Shown here in pieces: positions 1-5,804 of a stretch of 5,804 nt of DNA. Both the position numbers and the translations under genes were made by a program. The number at the start of each line of letters is the position of its first letter. Within the stretch, counting starts at the first letter, position 1. The notes beneath the pieces were generated by a model. That model had not been told where the DNA came from and made no database searches. It saw only the letters and a list, made by a program, of their open reading frames with translations. The DNA is from an uncultured Gammaproteobacteria bacterium (GTDB taxonomy: Bacteria; Pseudomonadota; Gammaproteobacteria; Pseudomonadales; Pseudohongiellaceae), in NCBI GenBank assembly GCA_903926285.1, contig CAIYIP010000009.1, positions 1 through 5,804 of the forward strand, written 5' to 3'.

Positions 1-1499
1 CCTCCCTCGGTGCGGAAGCACTGGTTGAAGCCATAAAAACTGAAGCACTTTATCGTAAACTCGATATCGAGATTGTCCGCAATGGTTCGCGTGGCGCCTG
101 CTTTCTGGAACCCTTGGTTGAAGTCACTACGCCTGCCGGCCGACTTGGTTATGGTCCAGTCCAGCTTGAAGATGTTTCCGAACTGTTCGATGCAGGTTTT
201 CACACAGGCGGCAAACACAAGCTCGCACTTGGCAATGTTGAAGAACTGCCCTGGTTCAAGAACCAGGAACGCCAGACCTTCGCACGCTGCGGCATCATCG
301 CCGCAACCTCAATAGAAGAATACAAACAGCTCGGCGGTTTTGTGGGCCTGCACGATGCTCTTGCCAAAGACAGCAAGGAAATCATCCAGGAAATACTCGA
401 TTCAGGCCTGCGTGGCCGCGGTGGCGCCGCGTTCCCTACCGGTATCAAATGGCGCACAGTGGCTGAGGCCAGCGCCGACCAGAAATATATTGTCTGCAAC
501 GCAGACGAAGGTGACAGCGGCACGTTCTCCGACCGCATGATCATGGAAGGTGATCCACTGAGCCTGGTCGAAGGCATGACGATTGCGGGCATCGCCGTTG
601 GCGCTACCAAGGGATTTATCTATCTGCGTTCTGAATATCCGCTGACCCAGCAAATCCTGCTCGAAGCCATTGCCAATGCCAAGGCTGCTGGTTATCTCGG
701 CCACCATATTCTGGGCACTAATCATGCCTTTGAACTCGAAGTCCGTATGGGTGCCGGCGCGTACATCTGCGGTGAAGAAACATCCCTGCTTGAATCGCTC
801 GAAGGCAAACGTGGCCAGATTCGCTTCAAACCACCTCTGCCAGCTTTGAAAGGCCTGTTCGGCAAGCCCACTGTTGTTAACAACGTAATCTCACTCGCGA
901 CGATTCCGGTCATCATGGAAAAAGGCGGCAAACATTACGCCAATTTCGGCCGTGCACGCTCACTCGGCACGATGCCTTTCCAGCTCGGCGGCAACATCAA
1001 GTGTGGAGGGCTGGTTGAAAAAGCCTTTGGTCTTACGCTCCGCCAGTTGATTGAAGATTTTGGCGGTGGCACCTTCACTGGCAAACCGATACGTGCAGTA
1101 CAGGTAGGAGGCCCGCTGGGTGCCTACTTCCCGGCAGCGTTACTCGATACACCTCTCGACTACGAGGATTTTGCAAAAGCCGGTGGTATGCTGGGTCACG
1201 GCGGTGTCGTAGTTTTTGATGAAACCGTAAACATGGCGAAGATGGCACGTTTCTCGATGGAGTTTTGTGCGATTGAATCCTGCGGCAAATGCACGCCCTG
1301 CCGCATCGGTTCAGTAAGAGGAATGGAAACAATAGACAGGATCGTGGCAGCCGCTTCAGAACCTGAACGCGAAGCACAGCACATCATCCTCAAAGATTTG
1401 TGTGAAACCATGGAATCGACATCGCTGTGTGCGATGGGTGGTCTGACCCCGATGCCCGTGATGAGTGCAGTTAAACATTTCAAGGGGGATTTTCAATGA
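1..1499 (+). CDS. fdsB: NAD-dependent formate dehydrogenase beta subunit FdsB (5'-truncated)
   Basis: This is the diaphorase subunit of a soluble formate dehydrogenase: it takes electrons from FdsA and reduces NAD+ in the cytoplasm. The frame is open from base 3 to the TGA at 1497, giving 498 visible residues; the family is about 520 long, so roughly 20 N-terminal residues lie outside the window. A TTG at base 114 is in frame but is not the start, because the family-like segment IVRNGSRG (about visible residues 24-31) lies upstream of it. The NuoF-type FMN/NADH region shows GLRGRGGAAFPTGIKW near residues 135-150, CNADEGDSGTFSDR from 165 and GAGAYICGEETS near 250. The C-terminal 4Fe-4S site is Cys427, Cys430, Cys433 and Cys476. 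The thioredoxin-like N-terminal part shows no NuoE-type four-cysteine set. NADEGDSGTF, rather than the complex I form NADESEPGT, favours FdsB or HoxF over NuoF, and the fdsA neighbour decides it. Confidence 0.95.
   Translation, partial: SLGAEALVEAIKTEALYRKLDIEIVRNGSRGACFLEPLVEVTTPAGRLGYGPVQLEDVSELFDAGFHTGGKHKLALGNVEELPWFKNQERQTFARCGIIAATSIEEYKQLGGFVGLHDALAKDSKEIIQEILDSGLRGRGGAAFPTGIKWRTVAEASADQKYIVCNADEGDSGTFSDRMIMEGDPLSLVEGMTIAGIAVGATKGFIYLRSEYPLTQQILLEAIANAKAAGYLGHHILGTNHAFELEVRMGAGAYICGEETSLLESLEGKRGQIRFKPPLPALKGLFGKPTVVNNVISLATIPVIMEKGGKHYANFGRARSLGTMPFQLGGNIKCGGLVEKAFGLTLRQLIEDFGGGTFTGKPIRAVQVGGPLGAYFPAALLDTPLDYEDFAKAGGMLGHGGVVVFDETVNMAKMARFSMEFCAIESCGKCTPCRIGSVRGMETIDRIVAAASEPEREAQHIILKDLCETMESTSLCAMGGLTPMPVMSAVKHFKGDFQ
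1482..1489 (+). promoter_or_regulatory. Ribosome binding site of fdsA, inside the end of fdsB
   Basis: The purine run AAGGGGGA lies in the last codons of fdsB (Lys-Gly-Asp) and ends 6 bases before the ATG at 1496. Together with the ATGA stop/start overlap it fixes the fdsA start and suggests translational coupling, which would help equal production of the two subunits. The next in-frame ATG, at 1526, has no comparable purine run before it. Confidence 0.8.
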
Positions 1500-4372
1500 A
1501 CTCCATCGTAACCAGCCAGCCCATTATGTTCGATCCTCAGACTGCCGCTCCTGAAATCGATTTCGGCACGCCTGCAAGCACCAGTACAGAAATGGTTAGC
1601 CTCGAAATTGACGGTTACACCGTTACCGTTCCAAAAGGCACAAGCATCATGCGTGCAGCCAAGGAACTTGGTATCACAATCCCCAAACTGTGCGCCACCG
1701 ACAACCTCGAACCTTTTGGCTCCTGCCGTCTGTGTATCGTGGAAATTGCAGGTCGGCGCGGCACTCCTGCGTCATGCACCACGCCAGTTGAACCCGGCCT
1801 GAAAGTTACAACGCAAAACGGCAAGCTCGCCAAATTGCGCAAAGGCGTGATGGAACTTTATATCTCTGATCATCCGCTCGATTGCCTCACCTGTTCCGCC
1901 AATGGCGACTGCGAACTGCAGGACATGGCCGGCGCGGTTGGCCTGCGTGAAGTCCGCTACGGTTACGCCGGCGAAAATCACCTTGATGCCAAGAAAGACA
2001 CCAGTAACCCCTATTTCACGTTCGAAGCCAGCAAATGTATCGTCTGTTCGCGCTGCGTACGTGCTTGCGAAGAAGTCCAGGGCACCTTTGCACTGACTAT
2101 CCAGGGTAGCGGCTTCCGCTCCAAAGTCAGTGCCGGTATTGATGAAGGCTTCCTGAACTCCGAGTGTGTCTCCTGCGGCGCCTGCGTCCAGGCCTGCCCT
2201 ACCGCCACACTTAATGAAAAATCCGTAATTGACCTAGGCACACCTGAACACAGTGTCGAAACCACCTGCGCCTACTGCGGCGTTGGCTGTACCTTCCGCG
2301 CCGAAATGAAAGGTGACCAGGTTGTACGCATGGTGCCGGCGAAAAGCGGCAAGGCCAACGATGGCCACTCGTGTGTCAAAGGCCGCTTCTCGTTTGGTTA
2401 TGCGACTCACAAGGAGCGTATCCTCAAGCCAATGATCCGCGCCAAAACTTCTGATCCCTGGAAAGAAGTCAGCTGGGAAGAAGCCATCAGCCACACCGCT
2501 ACCCGCTTCATGGAAATCCAGGCCAAATACGGCCGTAAAGCCATTGGTGGTATCACCTCATCCCGCACAACCAACGAAGAAGTTTTTGTCGTGCAGAAAA
2601 TGATCCGCACTGCCTTCAGGAACAACAATGTTGATACCTGCGCGCGTGTTTGCCATTCACCAACAGGTTATGGTCTGAAACAAACTTTAGGTACTTCTGC
2701 CGGCACCCAGGATTTTGCAAGTGTTGACGCTACCGATCTGGTACTGCTGATTGGCGCCAACCCCACTGATGCACATCCTGTATTTGCGTCACGCATGAAA
2801 AAACGCCTGCGCGAAGGTGCCGAAATAATCGTCTGTGATCCACGCCGTATCGATCTTGTCGAGTCTGCTCACGTCAAGGCCAGCATTCACTTGCCGCTTT
2901 TGCCCGGCAGTAACGTTGCGCTGATCAATGCGCTTGCCTACACCATCGTCGAGGAAGATCTCGTCGATTGGGATTATGTGAACGAGCGCTGCGACCAGGA
3001 AGGCCTCCATACGTGGCTGTCCTTTATCAAGGATCCGAAAAATTCTCCGGAAGCAGTTGCGTATCTTCTTGGTGGCGATGCCACCCAGGTCCGCGAAGCA
3101 GCCCGTCACTATGCTGCGGCCAACCGAGCGTCCATCTATTATGGACTGGGTGTTACCGAACACTCCCAGGGTTCCACTATGGTGATGGGCATGGCGAACC
3201 TTGCCATGTTGACCGGCAACATTGGTTTCAACGGCGCTGGTGTAAACCCGCTGCGTGGTCAGAACAACGTGCAGGGTTCCTGCGACATGGGTTCCTTCCC
3301 GCATGAATTTTCCGGCTATCGTCATGTCAGCGAAACCGAAACCCGCAACTATTTCTCCAGCGAATGGGGCGTCGAGCAGGACGCTGAACCTGGCTATCGC
3401 ATTCCCAACATGTTCAATGCCGCTATCCAGGGCGTTTATATGGGCATGTACATTCAGGGTGAAGACATTGCGCAATCTGATCCTGATACCCATCACGTAG
3501 AAAAAGCGCTTGAGAACATGGAATGTATCGTGGTGCAGGATCTGTTCCTGAACGAAACTGCTAAATTCGCGCATGTGTTTCTGCCCGGTACTTCCTTCCT
3601 CGAAAAAGACGGTACGTTCACCAATGCCGAACGCCGCCTGGGCCGTGTGCGTCCTGTGATGGCACCAAAAACCGGCAAGAGTGAGTGGGAAATCACCATG
3701 GAGCTCGCCAATGCGATGGGTTACCCGATGAAGTACAACAACGCATCGGAAATCATGGATGAAATCGCGCGCATGACACCGACTTTCAAGAACGTCAGCT
3801 TCCATAAACTGGATACCGAAGGTTCCGTACAGTGGCCATGTAACGACGCAGCACCTAACGGCACACCGATCATGCACATTGATGGTTTTGTCCGCGGCAA
3901 AGGTATGTTCGTCGTCACTGAGTTCGTTCCTACCGAAGAGCGCGTAACACCGAAGTTCCCGCTTATCCTGACTACAGGTCGCATCCTGAGCCAGTACAAC
4001 GTGGGTGCACAAACACGCAGAACGGAAAACAACGTCTGGCACAGCGAAGACGTCTTGGAAATCCACGCACACGACGCAGATGAACGTGGCCTCAAGGATG
4101 GCGAGCTGGTAACCGTGCGCAGCCGCAAAGGCGAAACAACGCTGCATGTAAAAATCTCAGATCGCATGCAGCCAGGCGTGGTGTACACCACATTTCATAT
4201 GCCCGGCACTGGTGCAAACGTTATTACTACTGAATACAGCGACTGGGCAACTAACTGCCCTGAATACAAGGTAACGGCGGTTCAGGTGGAACACGCCGAG
4301 CAAATTGCGGAATGGCAGGAACAGTATCTGGACTTCAACGAAAGCCGCCGCAGGGTGACCGACATCGTCTAG
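1496..4372 (+). CDS. fdsA: NAD-dependent formate dehydrogenase alpha (catalytic) subunit FdsA, Mo/bis-MGD
   Basis: This is the catalytic subunit of the soluble FdsGBA-type enzyme, which oxidises formate to CO2 at a molybdenum bis-MGD centre; members of this family can also reduce CO2. The 958 residues match the family length (about 960). Domains in order: a 2Fe-2S beta-grasp fold (about 33-110; Cys66, 77, 80, 94); a NuoG-like His/Cys 4Fe-4S site (His126, Cys130, 133, 139); two CxxCxxCxxxC 4Fe-4S sites (Cys181/184/187/191 and Cys224/227/230/234); the molybdopterin-domain 4Fe-4S site (Cys258, 261, 265, 293); the Mo-binding body with CARVCHSPTGYG, where Cys386 is the Mo ligand and His387 its partner, and PLRGQNNVQG with Arg587; and the C-terminal dinucleotide-binding domain (about 815-950, starting near FPLILTTGR). 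The codon at 386 is TGC, so this is a cysteine, not selenocysteine, enzyme. The start in the ATGA overlap with fdsB is supported by a strong ribosome binding site. Confidence 0.97.
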   Translation: MNSIVTSQPIMFDPQTAAPEIDFGTPASTSTEMVSLEIDGYTVTVPKGTSIMRAAKELGITIPKLCATDNLEPFGSCRLCIVEIAGRRGTPASCTTPVEPGLKVTTQNGKLAKLRKGVMELYISDHPLDCLTCSANGDCELQDMAGAVGLREVRYGYAGENHLDAKKDTSNPYFTFEASKCIVCSRCVRACEEVQGTFALTIQGSGFRSKVSAGIDEGFLNSECVSCGACVQACPTATLNEKSVIDLGTPEHSVETTCAYCGVGCTFRAEMKGDQVVRMVPAKSGKANDGHSCVKGRFSFGYATHKERILKPMIRAKTSDPWKEVSWEEAISHTATRFMEIQAKYGRKAIGGITSSRTTNEEVFVVQKMIRTAFRNNNVDTCARVCHSPTGYGLKQTLGTSAGTQDFASVDATDLVLLIGANPTDAHPVFASRMKKRLREGAEIIVCDPRRIDLVESAHVKASIHLPLLPGSNVALINALAYTIVEEDLVDWDYVNERCDQEGLHTWLSFIKDPKNSPEAVAYLLGGDATQVREAARHYAAANRASIYYGLGVTEHSQGSTMVMGMANLAMLTGNIGFNGAGVNPLRGQNNVQGSCDMGSFPHEFSGYRHVSETETRNYFSSEWGVEQDAEPGYRIPNMFNAAIQGVYMGMYIQGEDIAQSDPDTHHVEKALENMECIVVQDLFLNETAKFAHVFLPGTSFLEKDGTFTNAERRLGRVRPVMAPKTGKSEWEITMELANAMGYPMKYNNASEIMDEIARMTPTFKNVSFHKLDTEGSVQWPCNDAAPNGTPIMHIDGFVRGKGMFVVTEFVPTEERVTPKFPLILTTGRILSQYNVGAQTRRTENNVWHSEDVLEIHAHDADERGLKDGELVTVRSRKGETTLHVKISDRMQPGVVYTTFHMPGTGANVITTEYSDWATNCPEYKVTAVQVEHAEQIAEWQEQYLDFNESRRRVTDIV

Positions 4373-4402
4373 AAAAGCAGGTGACTGTTTAGTCGCAACT
4401 TA

Positions 4403-4439
4403 AACGTAAAAGGCCGGAATAGTTCCGGCCTTTTACGTT
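4403..4439. terminator. Perfect 17-bp inverted repeat, probable bidirectional terminator
   Basis: Arms 4403-4419 and 4423-4439 are exact reverse complements, separated by a three-base TAG loop. The core GGCCGGAA/TTCCGGCC is followed on each strand by TTTT, with the matching AAAA on the other arm, so the repeat reads as a GC-rich hairpin plus a short U-run in both directions. It lies 30 bases after the fdsA stop and 9 bases after the mobA stop on the opposite strand, as expected for a terminator shared by convergent genes. It takes up about half of the 76-base intergenic gap; I see nothing else in the rest. Confidence 0.9.
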
Positions 4440-4448
4440 GTAGCGATT

Positions 4449-5033
4449 CTAGTTGCTCGCGAACTGAAGGTTGATGTTCTGCCATTCTTCAGGCGTATTC
4501 GCATTGCGGAACTCACCGACCTGCTCCGGTGTGGCGTGTATTACCTTGGCGCCAAAATAATTCAGGATCGCATGCATCGAGCGCCGGCCGCCAAGCTCAG
4601 TACCATCCGCAAACAAGTCCCGCAAATGACAATAGAGTTCGGTTGTGACTTTGAATACACACGGAAAAACTTCGCCTTCGTAATGGCAGCACTTGGCATT
4701 GGCATCGGCTTCAAGCAACTTGCGAATGGTTGCGACTTTCAGCATAGGCATGTCGACCGGAATCAACACGAGTTCGGAACCGTCCAAGCCATAGGAATTA
4801 CGAATATAGTCGAGTGTGGAATAGAGGCCGCCGGGCGGACCAGAGTGAGGCAACAAGTCAGGAATACTTTTGTAACCATCCACAAGGCCACTGATCAATA
4901 CAGGTTCGGCACCCGCACTTTTAAGCAGCTCAACCGAACGGTAGAGCAGAGTCTTGCCTTCAAGGCTGAGTTGCGCCTTGTTTTGTCCCATCCTTGAGGA
5001 CTTGCCACCCGCCAGAACTGTTGCATACAACAT
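4449..5033 (-). CDS. mobA: Molybdenum cofactor guanylyltransferase MobA
   Basis: MobA transfers GMP from GTP to Mo-molybdopterin in the cytoplasm, giving the MGD form of the cofactor used by DMSO-reductase-family enzymes such as the adjacent FdsA. The 194 residues match the usual MobA length. The N-terminal nucleotide-binding motif LAGGKSSRMGQNKAQL covers residues 7-22, with Lys19 in the position of the conserved lysine and Asn18 where many members have Asp. Further family marks are SGPPGGLYS (64-72), the metal-binding strand LIPVDMPML (90-98, with Asp94), and the C-terminal FRNANTPEEW (175-184). The ATG at 5033 has a strong ribosome binding site, and the gene begins 6 bases after the stop of the upstream channel gene, so the two are probably co-transcribed. 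MocA-like cytidylyltransferases share the fold, but length, motifs and the bis-MGD enzyme next door favour MobA. Confidence 0.9.
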   Translation of the reverse strand: MLYATVLAGGKSSRMGQNKAQLSLEGKTLLYRSVELLKSAGAEPVLISGLVDGYKSIPDLLPHSGPPGGLYSTLDYIRNSYGLDGSELVLIPVDMPMLKVATIRKLLEADANAKCCHYEGEVFPCVFKVTTELYCHLRDLFADGTELGGRRSMHAILNYFGAKVIHATPEQVGEFRNANTPEEWQNINLQFASN

Positions 5034-5039
5034 TTCAGC

Positions 5040-5048
5040 TCACCTCCC
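5040..5048 (-). promoter_or_regulatory. Ribosome binding site of mobA, overlapping the channel stop codon
   Basis: Read on the - strand this is GGGAGGTGA, a near-ideal anti-16S match, 6 bases before the mobA ATG. The same bases are the last codons of the channel gene (Gly-Arg-stop), so ribosomes ending the channel gene sit on the mobA start site. This supports the chosen mobA start and translational coupling. Confidence 0.85.
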
Positions 5049-5804
5049 TGGTGATTGTTCTAACACACCCTGTACAAGATGTACCTGCTGCTGCGGGTAC
5101 GTTAACACAATGTTATTCGCCTGCAGAGCCTTATGAATTGCAGCATTGGCCTTGCACCGTGTTTGAAACAGGATTTCCGTCAATGCCCAGTAACGCACGC
5201 CGATGATAATACCGTTGCTGCCAAAATCCTGGATGCCAACTTGCGGCGCGCGTTTATGGCTCACGCCCTCGATGCTACAGATCACTTGTTTGATAAGAGC
5301 GACTGCAACATGGGGATCGGTGCTGAAACTGAGTGTGAGCGTAGTTTCGACTATGCTGTCAGTAAAGGAATTGTGGATGATCTCGCCCACGATATGCTTG
5401 TTGGGAATCGTGATTTGCACACCGTCTTCGTTGATGAGTAGCGTGCAGCCCAGTTTGACCTCATGCACAATCCCTGCGACCCCCTGTACCGTGATGGTAT
5501 CGCCAACCACAAACGGTCGCGTCACGACAATGGCAACGCCAGCGCTGTAGTTAGACAACATTCCCTGCAGCGCCAGGCCTGCACCCAGCGAGAGCGCACC
5601 AACAGCTGCAACAAACGGCGTAACACTGATGCCGAGTTTGCCGAGGGCGATGATCGCCACAATCGCAACCAGCAGGAACCGCACACCGGCGCCAGCAAAA
5701 CGACTCAACGTTATATCAACCTTGTGCCGTACCAGCAGGCCTTCGACAAATGTACCGATTCTGCGCGCAATCAGCAGGCCAATAATGAGGACAATTACAG
5801 CTCC
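5040..5804 (-). CDS. Small-conductance mechanosensitive channel, MscS family (5'-truncated)
   Basis: The inner-membrane channel of this family opens under membrane tension and releases solutes during hypo-osmotic shock. The frame stays open to the window end, giving 254 visible residues; E. coli MscS has 286, so about 30 residues, including most of TM1, are probably missing. A TTG at 5708 is in frame, but a hydrophobic segment (AVIVLIIGLLIA, residues 2-13) precedes it, so it is not the start. Seen in order: that hydrophobic helix; a second helix FLLVAIVAIIAL (43-54); the pore helix and its continuation VGALSLGAGLALQGMLSN (68-85), where GLALQGxLSN is the MscS signature; then RPFVVGD (96-102), the beta domain with GVAGIV and the IPN motif (133-135), and an alpha/beta C-terminal domain ending near YPQQQVHL. 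It is small and MscS-like, without an added regulatory domain in the visible part. It appears to be the upstream member of a two-gene unit with mobA. Confidence 0.93.
   Translation of the reverse strand, partial: GAVIVLIIGLLIARRIGTFVEGLLVRHKVDITLSRFAGAGVRFLLVAIVAIIALGKLGISVTPFVAAVGALSLGAGLALQGMLSNYSAGVAIVVTRPFVVGDTITVQGVAGIVHEVKLGCTLLINEDGVQITIPNKHIVGEIIHNSFTDSIVETTLTLSFSTDPHVAVALIKQVICSIEGVSHKRAPQVGIQDFGSNGIIIGVRYWALTEILFQTRCKANAAIHKALQANNIVLTYPQQQVHLVQGVLEQSPGR

Noticed and set aside
114..116. TTG at 114 as the start of the beta subunit
   Set aside because: The frame is open to the window edge and the upstream residues (IVRNGSRG and following) look like FdsB, so the gene is simply cut by the window.
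1496..2230. Reading the Fe-S rich N-terminal part of FdsA as complex I NuoG or hydrogenase HoxU
   Set aside because: The same frame continues without a break into a full bis-MGD formate dehydrogenase domain with Cys386, His387 and Arg587.
2651..2653. Possible selenocysteine formate dehydrogenase
   Set aside because: The active-site codon is TGC, an ordinary cysteine; no in-frame TGA interrupts fdsA, so no Sec machinery is implied.
2789..4147. A 452-codon open frame on the - strand inside fdsA
   Set aside because: It lies wholly antisense to a well-supported gene, its translation is rich in Cys and His with no recognisable domain, and it is explained by the codon bias of fdsA.
4373..4448. 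A hidden small fdsD-like gene between fdsA and mobA
   Set aside because: The gap is only 76 bases and about half of it is the inverted repeat; there is no room for a gene of FdsD size.
4536..4997. A 153-codon open frame on the + strand across mobA
   Set aside because: It is antisense to mobA, whose motifs and ribosome binding site are clear; its translation shows no family features.
5706..5708. TTG at 5708 (- strand) as the start of the channel gene
   Set aside because: The frame continues open to the window end and encodes another hydrophobic helix expected in MscS proteins, so the true start is outside the window.

Overview
The window holds the 3' part of an operon for a soluble, NAD+-dependent, molybdenum formate dehydrogenase on the + strand (fdsB, cut by the window start, then a complete fdsA). 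Facing it on the - strand are a molybdopterin guanylyltransferase gene (mobA) and the larger part of a small mechanosensitive channel gene (MscS family, cut by the window end). Base composition looks mid-GC. Shine-Dalgarno sites are strong, gene junctions are tight, and the FdsBA type is typical of Proteobacteria. I infer a beta- or gammaproteobacterium, possibly a methylotroph or a facultative autotroph that uses formate; this taxonomic guess is weak.

Layout: 1-1499 fdsB (diaphorase-like subunit with FMN, NAD and one 4Fe-4S site); 1496-4372 fdsA (catalytic subunit: N-terminal NuoG-like Fe-S modules plus the bis-MGD domain), starting in an ATGA overlap with fdsB; 4373-4448 a short convergent intergenic gap filled mainly by a perfect 17-bp inverted repeat that probably terminates transcription from both sides; 4449-5033 mobA on the - strand; 5040-5804 the MscS-type channel on the - strand, whose last codons double as the ribosome binding site of mobA.

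How they fit together: FdsA oxidises formate to CO2 at a Mo/bis-MGD centre, and electrons pass through its Fe-S clusters to FdsB, which reduces NAD+. MobA attaches GMP to Mo-molybdopterin to make the MGD cofactor that FdsA needs, so its position beside fdsA makes functional sense although it is transcribed from the other side, apparently with the channel gene. The channel itself has no evident link to formate metabolism. The usual fdsC (FdhD-like maturation factor) and fdsD (delta subunit) genes are not found directly after fdsA, which is the most notable departure from the classical fdsGBACD order.

I found no tRNA or rRNA gene, CRISPR array, insertion sequence or other mobile element, and no convincing undescribed system. 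The window is a largely ordinary metabolic locus with a few organisational details worth checking.
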